From NCBI GenBank assembly GCA_017427165.1, contig JAFRTK010000085.1, positions 1 to 60,602 on the forward strand: a stretch of 60,602 nucleotides of DNA, read 5' to 3'. The DNA comes from Clostridia bacterium (GTDB lineage: Bacteria; Bacillota; Clostridia; Christensenellales; Aristaeellaceae). Position 1 is the stretch's first letter, and each line of letters starts with the position of its first letter. The notes under the pieces were generated by a model. The model was given only the letters and a program-made list of their open reading frames with translations, was not told where the DNA came from and ran no database searches. The position numbers were made by a program, and so were the translations under genes. Of this stretch, positions 7,622 to 16,447 are shown one piece after another.

Positions 7622-10054
7622 TTATTCATTGTCCCATAACGGGCGGTCATCCTCCCAACCGTGATACCGCCTTTTTCCACGAAAAGCATGCTGCTTCCTG
7701 TAGCAGCTGTCGCAGAGCCGGTATGGCCAGTTCCACGGCAGCTGACGCTTGCAGGCGCGGCATGTTTTTTGCTGCAGCCGCTGTGTGGACAGGATGTGGA
7801 CGATTCCCCCGGAAATCAGGTCCTTCCGGCGCTGGATTTCATCGAGCAGCCGGTCCGGCTGGTCCAGGAACAGCCGGACGTAGTTGTAATACAGGTCACA
7901 GCGGCGGTAATCCGCCTCCAGCATATCCAGCATCTGGACGGTACAGCTTTCCGGTTCGCGGATCGGCGGCATCTCCGGCAGGACATCGATATGCTCGCGG
8001 CGGGTTTCCGCCTGGTACATCAGCTTCCAGCGCTGCAGCAGGTCCGGATCCGTTTCATCGAACGGGATGCACAGGAAACGGTAGAGCAGCTGCTTGTCCG
8101 TATGGCGGGTCTCCATCATGGAGGCCAGCAGGGCCATCCGCGTGGCGGAGGCCTTGGAGAAGCATTCCTTGTCCTGCATGTTCAGCCACTGGTTGATGGT
8201 TTCCGTCAGCGTCAGCGGGAGCCCCAGCAGGGATTCCGGAAAGCGGATGACCGCTTCGGTCAGGGGCATCAGCGGACGGGCCAGTCCCTGCGCGATCATG
8301 CTCCGGAAGCCGAACGCGTTGACATAGCCGATATCATAAATCCCGTAGCGCCCCGCGCGACCGGCGATCTGCTTGATCTCCGCGTCGGTGAGGGTGCGGG
8401 TGGTATCCCCGTCATATTTCTCCGATTCCAGGAAGACGACCCGCTGGATCGGCAGGTTCATGCCCATGGCAATCGCGTCAGTGGAGACAACGACATCCGT
8501 TTCGCCCTGGTGGAAGCGTTCCGCCTGGTTGCGGCGGACATCCGGCGGCAGCGCGCCGTAGATCAGGGAGACCCGGAAACCGCGGCCGCGCAGCTCCGCG
8601 GCAACCGCGTGCACCCGGGCTTTGGAAAAGACGATCAGGGCATCCCCCGGGCGAACGGATTCCGGGAAACGGAAGCCCTCCTTTTCCACCTCCAGCGGGG
8701 TCATCCGCTCATGGCGGACGATGGACAGCTCATCCCCGCACTCGAGGATCATCCGGGTCAGCAGCGCTTCAGCATCCGGCGAGGCGCAGGCGTGGATTTC
8801 ATCCGCGCACAGGCCCAGGACCGCCGCGGTCCACGCGCCGCCGCGGTCACGGTCCGAGATCATCTGGCATTCGTCGATGACGGCAATATCATAATGCGTT
8901 TCGAGGTCCGCCATCTCCACCGTGGAGGACTGGACCCGGCTGTCCGGCACGCGGATCTGCTCCTCCCCGGTGACCAGGGAGCAGGGGACATCCTGCATAT
9001 TCAGCGTTTCAAACTGTTCGGCGGCCAGCAGGCGCAGCGGCCCGAGGTAAATTCCGCGCCGGGCCCAGCGCAGGCGCTCCACGCCTTCGTAGGTCTTACC
9101 GGAGTTGGTGGGGCCCAGGTGCAGGATAAACCGCCGGTGCATGCTCCGGGCCATGGGATACAGGTCCTTGTAGTGGTCCGGGATCGCGTGCAGCAGCGCG
9201 GTGCGGAGCTTCCGCTCCTTTGCGAAAGCCTCATCCGCCTGCTGCTGCAGGCGGGTCAGGGACGGGTTCGTCCGCATCAGCCGGATCATCCGCGGGGCGG
9301 TGAACCGTTTTTTCAGGGCTTTGACCAGGTCGTTTTTTGCGTCTTCCACACATGCCTGCACCCGGTTGCCGGTGGTTTCCCCGGTGGGGGAGAACGGGAC
9401 GGATTTGCAAGCGGAGAGTTCCGGATACTCCCGGTACAGCTCATCCTGCAGGAAGCGGGTGAGGCTGGCCGGATGGAAGGCCTGGTTGATCACCGGGAGG
9501 GTCAGCCCCCGGGCAAATACCGTGTCCATGAGGCGGGGAATGATATGCTCCGCCCGGGAAAGCTGTACGGCGTACATCCGGGCGAGGTTCCCGGTCTGCA
9601 GGTAACGGGCTGTTTTCTGGTCGGCGGTTTTGGCCAGCTTATCCGCCCGGGAGGCAAAGAACTCCTCCGGGGCATTGTTCATGATCAGGTCCCGGGCACG
9701 GTGCGCCTTTTCCGGCGACACGCGGCTCTGGGATACGGCACGCAGGAAACCCAGACGGATGTCATTCCCGCGGGCAAGCTCCTGGCGGATCAGCGGCGCG
9801 AGGCGGTCAAACTCCGCCCGCTGCCAGGAAAGGGGCAGTTCTCCCCGGGAAAGGGCCTGGTCCACGCTGTCCCTGCGGCGGATCGCGGCCAGTGTGTTGC
9901 CGAACGCGCTGCTGCGCAGGTAGGCTTCCTTTTCATCGGGCTTCATGCTGCGGGTGATGACGCGGACCTTGTTCAGGGCATGCTGGTACAGCCACGCGTC
10001 CCGCTCCTTGCGCAGCTCCCGGATATACGCCGCGAGGGCGTCCGGACGGTCCAT
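7622..10054 (-). CDS. SUV3-like ATP-dependent RNA helicase with C-terminal zinc motif
   Basis: 810 aa. Residues 1-280 are an alpha-rich domain with no motif I recognise. The helicase core starts near 300: Walker A G-P-T-N-S-G-K-T (about 313-320), GPLRLLAAE, T-G-E-E, D-E-C-Q (about 393), then V-F-S-K-A-R and A-I-A-M-G-M-N-L in the second RecA domain, ending with Q-I-A-G-R-A-G-R-Y-G. These are the signatures of the SUV3 family (mitochondrial degradosome helicase and bacterial relatives), which unwinds RNA for 3'-end decay. The last 50 residues hold C-x-x-C ... C-x-x-C (about 765-785), a probable zinc ribbon. ATG follows GGGGAGG. The gene stands alone; a partner exoribonuclease is not in the window. 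Confidence 0.88.
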   Translation of the reverse strand: MDRPDALAAYIRELRKERDAWLYQHALNKVRVITRSMKPDEKEAYLRSSAFGNTLAAIRRRDSVDQALSRGELPLSWQRAEFDRLAPLIRQELARGNDIRLGFLRAVSQSRVSPEKAHRARDLIMNNAPEEFFASRADKLAKTADQKTARYLQTGNLARMYAVQLSRAEHIIPRLMDTVFARGLTLPVINQAFHPASLTRFLQDELYREYPELSACKSVPFSPTGETTGNRVQACVEDAKNDLVKALKKRFTAPRMIRLMRTNPSLTRLQQQADEAFAKERKLRTALLHAIPDHYKDLYPMARSMHRRFILHLGPTNSGKTYEGVERLRWARRGIYLGPLRLLAAEQFETLNMQDVPCSLVTGEEQIRVPDSRVQSSTVEMADLETHYDIAVIDECQMISDRDRGGAWTAAVLGLCADEIHACASPDAEALLTRMILECGDELSIVRHERMTPLEVEKEGFRFPESVRPGDALIVFSKARVHAVAAELRGRGFRVSLIYGALPPDVRRNQAERFHQGETDVVVSTDAIAMGMNLPIQRVVFLESEKYDGDTTRTLTDAEIKQIAGRAGRYGIYDIGYVNAFGFRSMIAQGLARPLMPLTEAVIRFPESLLGLPLTLTETINQWLNMQDKECFSKASATRMALLASMMETRHTDKQLLYRFLCIPFDETDPDLLQRWKLMYQAETRREHIDVLPEMPPIREPESCTVQMLDMLEADYRRCDLYYNYVRLFLDQPDRLLDEIQRRKDLISGGIVHILSTQRLQQKTCRACKRQLPWNWPYRLCDSCYRKQHAFRGKRRYHGWEDDRPLWDNE

Positions 10055-10130
10055 ATGATCACCTCCCCGATGGATCTAACCAGATAATTCGACACGTACC
10101 GCGAAAGTGCCTGCCGGAAAACCCGGGAAC

Positions 10131-10159
10131 GGGACAAAGTGCCGCGGATGTGGTATAAT
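10131..10159 (+). promoter_or_regulatory. Extended -10 promoter for the EEP-family gene
   Basis: GGGACA (10131-10136), 17-base spacer, TATAAT (10154-10159) preceded by TGG, an extended -10. Confidence 0.7.
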
Positions 10160-10214
10160 CAGAGTACCAGCCCAAAGAAAAAACTGAAGAACCTGCCCAA
10201 AGGAGGACCGGAAT

Positions 10215-11285
10215 ATGAAAAAAGTCCTGAAAATCATCGGCCGGATTATCCTGGCGCTGGTCATTGTGATTGCCCTGGCACTGGGGGTGCTGACCATTGC
10301 GGAATACCGCCCCGCGGCAAGGGAAACCATTATTGCGGACCACCCGGCGGAAGCCGTCCTGAAGACGGAAGAACCCATGACGATGGTCATCTGGAATATC
10401 GGATACGGCGCGCTGGGCGACAACGCGGACTTCTTCATGGATGGCGGTACAGGCGTATATACAGCGGACCGGGAACGGGTACAGCAGAACCTGGCCGGAA
10501 TCCGGGAAACGCTGGGAGGCCTGGATGCCGATATCATCGCGCTGCAGGAAGTGGACATCGGATCGGACCGCAGCTACCGCACGGATGAGCGGGAGGCATT
10601 TCAGGATGTGATCCCCGGCGCATCGGAAGCGTTTGCGTATAACTTCAACTCGTTGTTTGTACCGTTCCCGCTGCCGCCGATCGGTCATGTGGAGAGCGGC
10701 CTGGTGACGCTCAGCCGCGCGGAAATCCGGGAAGCGGAGCGGATTTCGCTGCCGTGCCCGTTCTCCTGGCCGCTTCGGATTGCCAACCTGAAACGGTGCC
10801 TGCTGGTGAGCCGCATTCCGGTGGAGGGAACGGAACATGAGCTGGTGATGGTGAACCTGCACCTGGAAGCCTATGACAGCGGCGAGGGCAAGGAGGCGCA
10901 GACACGCCAGCTGCTGGAGCTGCTGCGGGACGAATACGGAAAGGGCAATTACGTGATTGCCGGCGGTGATTTCAACCAGGTGTTCAGCAATGTGGACAGC
11001 CCGTATCCCGTTTACGGCGGCATGTGGAAGCCCGGCATCATTGACGCGGATACGTTCATGGGCGGCTTCTCTCTGCTGATGGATCCGGCGGTGCCGACCT
11101 GCCGGTCGCTGGACCGCGCGTATGCGGGGGAAAAACCTGACGGTTTCCAGTTTTACATGATTGACGGGTTTATTGTATCAGGCAACGTCCAGGTGGACGG
11201 AATTGAGACACTGGACCAGGGCTTTGTCAGCTCGGACCATAATCCGGTCCGGCTCCGGTTTGCCCTCGAGGCGGATGCCGTCTGA
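10215..11285 (+). CDS. Membrane-anchored endonuclease/exonuclease/phosphatase (EEP) family hydrolase
   Basis: 356 aa. A single N-terminal membrane helix (residues 8-28), then an EEP fold: V-I-W-N-I-G near 57, A-L-Q-E-V-D near 113, V-N-L-H-L-E, G-G-D-F-N near 250 and S-S-D-H-N-P near 339, all catalytic motifs kept. The membrane anchor and the phosphatase-like spacing suggest an extracytoplasmic phosphodiesterase or phosphatase rather than a DNA repair enzyme; substrate unknown. ATG has AAAGGAGGA upstream. Convergent with the MBL gene only 12 bases away, with no visible terminator between. Confidence 0.85.
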   Translation: MKKVLKIIGRIILALVIVIALALGVLTIAEYRPAARETIIADHPAEAVLKTEEPMTMVIWNIGYGALGDNADFFMDGGTGVYTADRERVQQNLAGIRETLGGLDADIIALQEVDIGSDRSYRTDEREAFQDVIPGASEAFAYNFNSLFVPFPLPPIGHVESGLVTLSRAEIREAERISLPCPFSWPLRIANLKRCLLVSRIPVEGTEHELVMVNLHLEAYDSGEGKEAQTRQLLELLRDEYGKGNYVIAGGDFNQVFSNVDSPYPVYGGMWKPGIIDADTFMGGFSLLMDPAVPTCRSLDRAYAGEKPDGFQFYMIDGFIVSGNVQVDGIETLDQGFVSSDHNPVRLRFALEADAV

Positions 11286-11297
11286 TCCGGCCGGCGG

Positions 11298-12113
11298 TTA
11301 TTTCGCGGCGTCGAATACCAGTACCCAGTCCCGGGCGGGACAGGTGACCTGGCGGGTGCGGACCGGGCTGTTCATATCCACGGACGGCGCGGAATCCAGC
11401 CGCTCATCCGACATATAGTCCATATATTCCCGCAGCTCCGCGCCTTTGCGCGGGGCCGGCTGATGGGAGCAGAGCACATGGGAGATGCCTGCTCCCGTTT
11501 CTTTTTCAATCGCCGGAAGAACGGCCCGCATGTTTTTCCGCCAGGTAACCACACTCAGCGATTCCGGGAACCACATCCAGGTGCAGGGATTCCAGTCATC
11601 CCCGGTCAGCAGCAGGCCGTATTCCGGAACGAACAGCATGATGCTTCCCGGCGTATGCCCGGGTACCTGGACGGCCAGTACCTCCAAGCCGCCGGGATTG
11701 AACACACGGCAGGGAAAACCGGCCAGCGTGCGGTCCCAGATGACCGGATCCGGATCCGGGATGGGAGCGGTCAGGAAATCATCCGGTGCGCAGAGACCTT
11801 TGGCGGCAGCCTGTTCCAGCACCCGCGCGCGCTGGGCAGCCGCGGTCCGGAGGCGGAACACCGGCAGGTCCTCCGTACTCATCTGTACGGACGGGAACCA
11901 GCGCGTGCCGAGGGCATGGTCATGATGGCCGTGGGTCAGGAGGACATCCACGGGCAGGGAAGTGAGCGTGCGTACATACGCGGCAACGTCCTCCAGCCCG
12001 TAGCCGGTATCGATGAGGAGCGCCCGCTCCGATCCGGTGAGCAGCGTAAAGCTGACGCCCATTGCGTCGGTGATATGGAAAATGCCCGGGAATACTTCCT
12101 GACTGGTGAACAT
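11298..12113 (-). CDS. MBL-fold metallo-hydrolase
   Basis: 271 aa. The metal-binding H-G-H-H-D-H motif is near residue 62, with later ligands in V-P-G-H-T-P-G and the C-terminal C-S-H-Q. This is a generic metallo-beta-lactamase-fold hydrolase (glyoxalase II or lactonase-like); the substrate is not predictable. The open frame reaches 12143, but the consensus promoter at 12146-12174 would start RNA near 12139, inside that extension, while the ATG at 12113 has AGGGGG eight bases upstream, so 12113 is chosen. Confidence 0.85.
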   Translation of the reverse strand: MFTSQEVFPGIFHITDAMGVSFTLLTGSERALLIDTGYGLEDVAAYVRTLTSLPVDVLLTHGHHDHALGTRWFPSVQMSTEDLPVFRLRTAAAQRARVLEQAAAKGLCAPDDFLTAPIPDPDPVIWDRTLAGFPCRVFNPGGLEVLAVQVPGHTPGSIMLFVPEYGLLLTGDDWNPCTWMWFPESLSVVTWRKNMRAVLPAIEKETGAGISHVLCSHQPAPRKGAELREYMDYMSDERLDSAPSVDMNSPVRTRQVTCPARDWVLVFDAAK

Positions 12114-12145
12114 GCTGAAGCCCCCCTGCGGATGAATATGCAAAA

Positions 12146-12174
12146 ATTATACTATTGCCGGTTTCCGGTGTCAA
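12146..12174 (-). promoter_or_regulatory. Perfect-consensus promoter for the MBL hydrolase
   Basis: Minus strand TTGACA (12169-12174), 17-base spacer, TATAAT (12146-12151). Confidence 0.85.
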
Positions 12175-12325
12175 AGACGCCCGGCCCCGTGAATCTGAGG
12201 ATATATAAGGCACGGAAGGTTGTACAGACGTTGTTTTCTTTTTCCGGAACGGGTTTTCTCTGTTAAAAATTATAGTATACTGTATGCATTATTTCCGGCA
12301 GAGGCCGGAGTGGAGGAGAAATACC

Positions 12326-13804
12326 ATGAAAGTGAACAACTGGACAGAAGCGATCGTATTTATCGTTTACCTGGTATTTATGATCGGCGTCGGACTGTTC
12401 TTCTTCCTGCGCAGCAAGGGCGCCGGCGAGAAGGAATACTTCCTGGGCGGCCGGAAAATGGGCCCCTGGGTCAGCGCGCTTTCCGCGGGCGCATCGGATA
12501 TGAGCGCCTGGGTGCTGATGGGCCTGCCGACATCGATTTACGCAGCCGGCCTCGGCCAGGTTTGGATTGCCGTCGGCCTGGCAATCGGCTATGCGCTGAG
12601 CTGGCTGTTTGAGGCGAAACGCCTGCGGGCATTCTCCATCGTATCGGATGACGCGATTACGATTCCCCAGTACCTGACCCGCCGGTTCAAGTCCAAGTCC
12701 TACGCGCTGCAGGTGGTCTGCGCGGTGATCTTCCTGATTGCCTATACCATCTATGCCGCATCTTCCATCAAGGCGGCCGGCAGGCTGTTCAACCAGGTGA
12801 TCGGAATCGACACCAACATCGCGATGTACCTGGCAGCGGCGATCATTATTGCCTATACTTTCCTGGGCGGCTTCTCCGCCGTATGCTGGACGGACTTCTT
12901 CCAGGGCCTGCTGATGCTGGGCGCCCTGCTGCTGGCCCCGCTCTTTGCACTCAACCTGATGAATATCACTCCCGAGGCGATTGCCGCGGAAACGCCGGCA
13001 TTCTACAATCCCATCACCAGCTGGCAGGATATTGCCTCCGGCCTGGGCTGGGGCCTCGGATACTTCGGAATGCCCCATATCATCATCCGGTTCCTGTCCC
13101 TGAGATCCCAGAAGGATATCAAAAAGTCCGCGACGATCGGCATCTCCTGGACCACCCTGATCCTGATCTTTGCCGCCCTGGTCGGTATCTTCGGACGCCA
13201 GATGATGGCATATGACGCGCAGATGGTCAAGGATGAAGCAGTGTTTATCAACATGGTGCGGCAGATGTTCCCGGCGGTGATCTCCGGTGTCCTCCTGTCT
13301 GCGATCCTGGCGGCTGCCATGTCCACGGCAGACAGCCAGCTGCTCTCCGCCGCTTCCGCATTCTCCAGCGACGTGTACAAGCCTATTGTCCGGAACAACA
13401 AGGCCAGCAACCGCGAAATGCTCTGGACCGGCCGGATGGTGGTCATCATCATTGCGGTCATTGCCCTGGTGATCGCATCCGATCCCGGCGCAAAGTCCAT
13501 TATGGACCTGGTTGCCAACGCATGGGGCGTGTTCGGCGCTGCGTTTGGCCCGGTCATCCTGCTGAGCCTGTTCTGGAAGCGCATGAACTTCCTCGGCGCA
13601 CTAACGGGTATCGTTGCCGGCGCGGCGGTGGATATCGCCTGGCTGGCTTTCCTTTCCGATACCGGACTGTACGAGATCATCCCCGGTTTCGCGGCCGGCC
13701 TGATTGTGGCGGTTGTGGTTTCCCTGGTGACGAAGAAGCCCTCCAGGGAAGTGGAAGAGCTGTTCGATGCCGGCGTCCGTTACGAGGATCCGGCCCAGGC
13801 ATAA
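12326..13804 (+). CDS. putP: Sodium/solute symporter, PutP-like (SSS family)
   Basis: 492 aa, about thirteen membrane segments. Sequence features of the proline-type SSS group: FLGGRKMGPWVSALSAGASDMSAW in the first third (sodium-site region), later A-D-S-Q-L-L-S-A-A-S-A-F-S-S-D-V-Y-K, and a C-terminus D-P-A-Q-A. It imports an organic solute, most likely proline, with Na+. The start is the ATG at 12326 behind GGAGGAG; the frame extends 14 codons upstream without a site. A TATACT -10-like hexamer lies at 12276-12281 but I find no good -35. A strong terminator follows. Confidence 0.85.
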   Translation: MKVNNWTEAIVFIVYLVFMIGVGLFFFLRSKGAGEKEYFLGGRKMGPWVSALSAGASDMSAWVLMGLPTSIYAAGLGQVWIAVGLAIGYALSWLFEAKRLRAFSIVSDDAITIPQYLTRRFKSKSYALQVVCAVIFLIAYTIYAASSIKAAGRLFNQVIGIDTNIAMYLAAAIIIAYTFLGGFSAVCWTDFFQGLLMLGALLLAPLFALNLMNITPEAIAAETPAFYNPITSWQDIASGLGWGLGYFGMPHIIIRFLSLRSQKDIKKSATIGISWTTLILIFAALVGIFGRQMMAYDAQMVKDEAVFINMVRQMFPAVISGVLLSAILAAAMSTADSQLLSAASAFSSDVYKPIVRNNKASNREMLWTGRMVVIIIAVIALVIASDPGAKSIMDLVANAWGVFGAAFGPVILLSLFWKRMNFLGALTGIVAGAAVDIAWLAFLSDTGLYEIIPGFAAGLIVAVVVSLVTKKPSREVEELFDAGVRYEDPAQA

Positions 13805-13836
13805 ACCGCACGGATTCACGGAAAACCATGAAACCC

Positions 13837-13866
13837 AGGGGAGCGGAGTTTCCGCTCCCCTGTTTT
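13837..13866 (+). terminator. Intrinsic terminator after putP
   Basis: 11-base-pair GC-rich stem (13837-13847 with 13851-13861), three-base loop, then GTTTTC. Confidence 0.8.
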
Positions 13867-13901
13867 CACGGCCGGAAACAGAAAAAGTGCATTCCGGCTA
13901 T

Positions 13902-13929
13902 TTGCTTTTTCTATCTGTACGATTATGAT
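13902..13929 (+). promoter_or_regulatory. Probable promoter for the amino acid ABC operon
   Basis: TTGCTT (13902-13907), 16-base spacer, TATGAT (13924-13929), 41 bases before the GTG start. Confidence 0.5.
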
Positions 13930-13970
13930 GGATAACCATAAAGGGCATTTTGCCGGAAAGGAAGGATCGC

Positions 13971-14642
13971 GTGGACTGGTCGTTTATCGGCGTGCATGTG
14001 CCGGACTACATCGGCGGCGCCTGGGTCACCCTGCGGTTCGGCCTTTACGGGGTGGCCTGCTCGATGGTGCTGGGGCTGCTGTGCTGCCTGGCGCAGTATT
14101 TCCGCGTTCCGGTCCTGCGGCGGATTGTGGGCGCGTATATCGAAGTCGCCCGGAACACGCCGCTGCTGGTGCAGCTGTTCTTCCTGTACCAGGGACTTCC
14201 GCGGGTCGGCATCCGGTTCAGCGCACAGGCCTGCGCGGTGATCGGCCTGACGTTCCTGGGCGGCGCCTATATGGCGGAAGCATTCCGCAGCGGCCTGGAG
14301 GCGGTGGACCGCTCCCAGACGGAAGCCGGACAGTGTATCGGCCTGACAGCGGCCCAGAATATCCGATTTGTGATTCTCCCGCAGGCACTGGCCACCGCCG
14401 TGCCCGCGCTGTTTGCCAATATCATTTTCCTGATCAAGGAAACCAGCATGTTCTCGGTACTTGCCATGATGGACCTGATGAATGTGGCGGATACCCTGCG
14501 GACCAGCGGCGGACGCACGATTGAGGTGCTGTTCATGCTGGTGGCCGCCTACCTGGTGCTCCTGCTCCCGGTTTCCCTGATCGCGACACTGGCTGAAAGG
14601 AGGCTGCGCTATGCAGGATTCGGGGATCGCCATCCTGTTTAA
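13971..14642 (+). CDS. Polar amino acid ABC importer permease 1
   Basis: 223 aa, HisM/GlnP type with about five membrane segments. The cytoplasmic EAA loop is A-F-R-S-G-L-E-A-V ... Q-T-E-A-G. Start: GTG at 13971 is preceded by GGAAGGA six bases upstream; an in-frame TTG at 13950 lacks a site. It overlaps the second permease by 32 bases. Together with permease 2, the ATPase and the binding protein at 16448 it forms a complete importer. Confidence 0.88.
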   Translation: MDWSFIGVHVPDYIGGAWVTLRFGLYGVACSMVLGLLCCLAQYFRVPVLRRIVGAYIEVARNTPLLVQLFFLYQGLPRVGIRFSAQACAVIGLTFLGGAYMAEAFRSGLEAVDRSQTEAGQCIGLTAAQNIRFVILPQALATAVPALFANIIFLIKETSMFSVLAMMDLMNVADTLRTSGGRTIEVLFMLVAAYLVLLLPVSLIATLAERRLRYAGFGDRHPV

Positions 14643-15282
14643 GGGAATCAACTTCCAGCGCCTCCTCGGCGGGCTGTGGGTCACGCTGCGGATTGCGCTG
14701 ATCAGCATCGGCCTTTCCTGCGTGCTGGGCCTGCTGTTCGGCCTGCTGATGCTTTCCCGCCGGAAGATCGCGCAGGTCTTCTGCCGCGTATGGCTGGAGA
14801 TTGTCCGGTTCATGCCGCAGCTGGTGCTGCTGTATATCGTGTATTTCGGGTTTGCCCGGATGTTCGGCTGGGACCTGGACGGGGAAACCAGCGGAATCCT
14901 GGTATTCACCTTCTGGGGAGCGGCGGAGATGGGCGACCTGATCCGCGGCGCACTGACCTCCATCCCGCTGCACCAGACGGAATCCGCCGCCGCGATCGGC
15001 CTGACCCAGTGGCAGATCTACCGGCATGTGCTGATTCCGCAGATGCTTCGCCGCCTGCTTCCGCAGGCGATCAACCTGTCGACCCGCATCATCAAGACGA
15101 CCGCGCTGGTGAAGATGATCAACGTAATTGAGGTCCTGAAGGTGGGGCAGCAGATTATCGGACAGTTTTACCGGTCGCCGGATGCGGCGTTCTGGATCTA
15201 TTTTGTGATTTTCCTGCTGTATTTCCTGGTGTGCTGGCCCATCTCCATGCTGGCCAAACGGCTGGAAAAGAAATGGGCGTGA
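14611..15282 (+). CDS. Polar amino acid ABC importer permease 2
   Basis: 223 aa, the same HisMQ-type permease family as its upstream neighbour. It has an EAA loop L-I-R-G-A-L-T-S-I ... Q-T-E-S-A-A and about five membrane segments. The ATG lies inside the end of the preceding gene behind AAAGGAGG. The two different permeases probably form a heterodimer. Confidence 0.88.
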   Translation: MQDSGIAILFKGINFQRLLGGLWVTLRIALISIGLSCVLGLLFGLLMLSRRKIAQVFCRVWLEIVRFMPQLVLLYIVYFGFARMFGWDLDGETSGILVFTFWGAAEMGDLIRGALTSIPLHQTESAAAIGLTQWQIYRHVLIPQMLRRLLPQAINLSTRIIKTTALVKMINVIEVLKVGQQIIGQFYRSPDAAFWIYFVIFLLYFLVCWPISMLAKRLEKKWA

Positions 15283-15300
15283 AAGGGAAGGTGAGACCGG

Positions 15301-16083
15301 ATGAGTGAACCGATTCTGCGGGTGAAGGACGTCCATAAATCATTTGACGAAACCGGCGTGCTGCACGGGGTCTCCCTGGACATCCGGGAAGGCGAGGTTG
15401 TGGTGATCGTCGGCCCGAGCGGCTGCGGAAAGAGCACGCTGCTGCGGTGTATCAACGGACTGGAGACCATTGACCGCGGGGAAATCTTCCTGCGGGGAGA
15501 GAAAATCTCCGGCCGGACAAAGGACCTGCACCTGGTCCGCCAGAAGATCGGCATGGTGTTCCAGAGCTATGACCTGTTCCCCCATATGAAGGTGATGGAC
15601 AACCTGCTGCTGGGCCCGGTCCGGGCGTTGGGAAGGCCGCGGGAAGAGGCGGAAAAGGAAGCGATGGAAATGCTCGCGCGCGTCGGCCTCCGGGAGAAGG
15701 CGGACGTCTATCCGCGTACCCTGTCCGGCGGGCAGAAGCAGCGCGTGGCGCTGGTGCGCGCCATGATGATGCATCCGGAAATCCTGCTGCTGGATGAGAT
15801 TACCGCCGCGCTGGACCCGGAAATGGTCAGCGAGGTGCTGAATGTGGTGATTGACCTGGCCCGGGGCGGCATGACCATGGCGATTGTGACGCATGAGATG
15901 CGGTTCGCCGAGGCCGTGGCGGACGAAGTGCTGTTTCTGGAGGACGGGGTCGTCGTAGAACAGGGACCTCCCGAAAAGTTCTTCCATGCGCCGGAGACGG
16001 AGCGCGCGCAGCAGTTCCTGAAGAGCTTTACCTATTCGTTCAAAAAGTCCGAAGTACAGCCAAAAAACAATCCGGAGGATTGA
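15301..16083 (+). CDS. Polar amino acid ABC importer ATPase (GlnQ/TcyC type)
   Basis: 260 aa. Walker A G-P-S-G-C-G-K-S-T near residue 38, Q-loop FQSYDLFPHM, signature L-S-G-G-Q-K-Q near 140, Walker B I-L-L-L-D-E near 160, H-loop V-T-H-E-M. The C-terminal extension of about 20 residues is Lys/Asn-rich. It energises the two permeases encoded immediately upstream. Its TGA stop is embedded in the -35 hexamer of the next promoter. Confidence 0.92.
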   Translation: MSEPILRVKDVHKSFDETGVLHGVSLDIREGEVVVIVGPSGCGKSTLLRCINGLETIDRGEIFLRGEKISGRTKDLHLVRQKIGMVFQSYDLFPHMKVMDNLLLGPVRALGRPREEAEKEAMEMLARVGLREKADVYPRTLSGGQKQRVALVRAMMMHPEILLLDEITAALDPEMVSEVLNVVIDLARGGMTMAIVTHEMRFAEAVADEVLFLEDGVVVEQGPPEKFFHAPETERAQQFLKSFTYSFKKSEVQPKNNPED

Positions 16084-16108
16084 CAAGGCAGTCTGCCGGC
16101 ATTACAAT
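16080..16108 (+). promoter_or_regulatory. Separate promoter for the Cys-leader and binding protein gene
   Basis: TTGACA (16080-16085), exactly 17 bases, TACAAT (16103-16108). RNA would begin near 16115, leaving a leader of about 330 bases before the binding protein. Confidence 0.85.
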
Positions 16109-16162
16109 CCACTTAACCTATCGGAGTGATAGGCGAAAAAACGGAAAGGAGACGGAACCGAA

Positions 16163-16231
16163 ATGAAGATGTGTATGTGTTCCTGTATGATGTGCTGTTC
16201 CATGAGTCCGTCTCATCCGGAGCGCGGCTGA
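16163..16231 (+). CDS. Cysteine/methionine-rich leader peptide (22 aa)
   Basis: ATG at 16163 with GGAG 11 bases upstream, 22 codons, TGA at 16229-16231. The first 14 residues are MKMCMCSCMMCCSM: five Cys codons (TGT/TGC) and six Met, then a plain tail ending E-R-G. It sits 55 bases after a strong promoter and 28 bases before an intrinsic terminator, upstream of a binding protein resembling cysteine-binding CjaA. This is the expected form of a ribosome-stalling leader peptide sensing charged tRNA-Cys (and perhaps tRNA-Met). Too short for ordinary gene finders. A metal-sensing role for the Cys cluster is a less likely alternative. Confidence 0.75.
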   Translation: MKMCMCSCMMCCSMSPSHPERG

Positions 16232-16258
16232 CGCGTGCAGAAGCAGACGCTTTTCCGG

Positions 16259-16290
16259 GAGCCGGACATGACCGTTCCGGCTCTTTTTCT
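16259..16290 (+). terminator. Intrinsic terminator of the Cys attenuator
   Basis: Stem GAGCCGGA/TCCGGCTC of 8 base pairs (16259-16266, 16276-16283), nine-base loop, five T residues. Confidence 0.8.
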
Positions 16291-16447
16291 GTGCCGGAGG
16301 CAAGGAAACCAACGGAAAGGATGACGCGGATGACACACACCAGAACGGCGAGGGACCGATGTTCCGCCGCCTGAGAATGAAAAGGTAAAAACCAAAGTGG
16401 AGAAATAAAGAATCAACAAACGGAAAACGAAAGGAAGGTAAACCGAT

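Larger units (their letters stand above)
16149..16290 (+). promoter_or_regulatory. Four-segment transcription attenuator controlling the cysteine-type binding protein
   Basis: Segment 1 (16149-16156, GAGACGGA, next to the ribosome binding site) pairs perfectly with segment 2 (16207-16214, TCCGTCTC, in the leader-peptide tail). Segment 2 (16212-16221) can instead pair with segment 3 (16254-16261) through five plus three base pairs with a two-base bulge, taking up the GAG of the terminator's left arm. Segments 3 and 4 (16259-16266 with 16276-16283) form the terminator, followed by TTTTTCT. A ribosome stalled on the Cys codons would cover segment 1 and free segment 2, favouring antitermination. 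Pairings were found by eye; energies not computed. Confidence 0.7.

Noticed and set aside
7661-10087. 808-codon open frame antisense to the SUV3-like helicase
   Set aside because: Mirrors the helicase exactly; the minus strand shows all helicase motifs.
12276-12281. TATACT as putP -10
   Set aside because: No acceptable -35 at 16 to 18 bases upstream, so I did not call a promoter.
16126-16374. 82-codon open frame across the Cys attenuator
   Set aside because: It crosses the terminator and has no ribosome binding site; its last 17 codons (16321-16374) could be a second mini-ORF behind GGAAAGG, but spacing is poor and nothing in its sequence supports a role.
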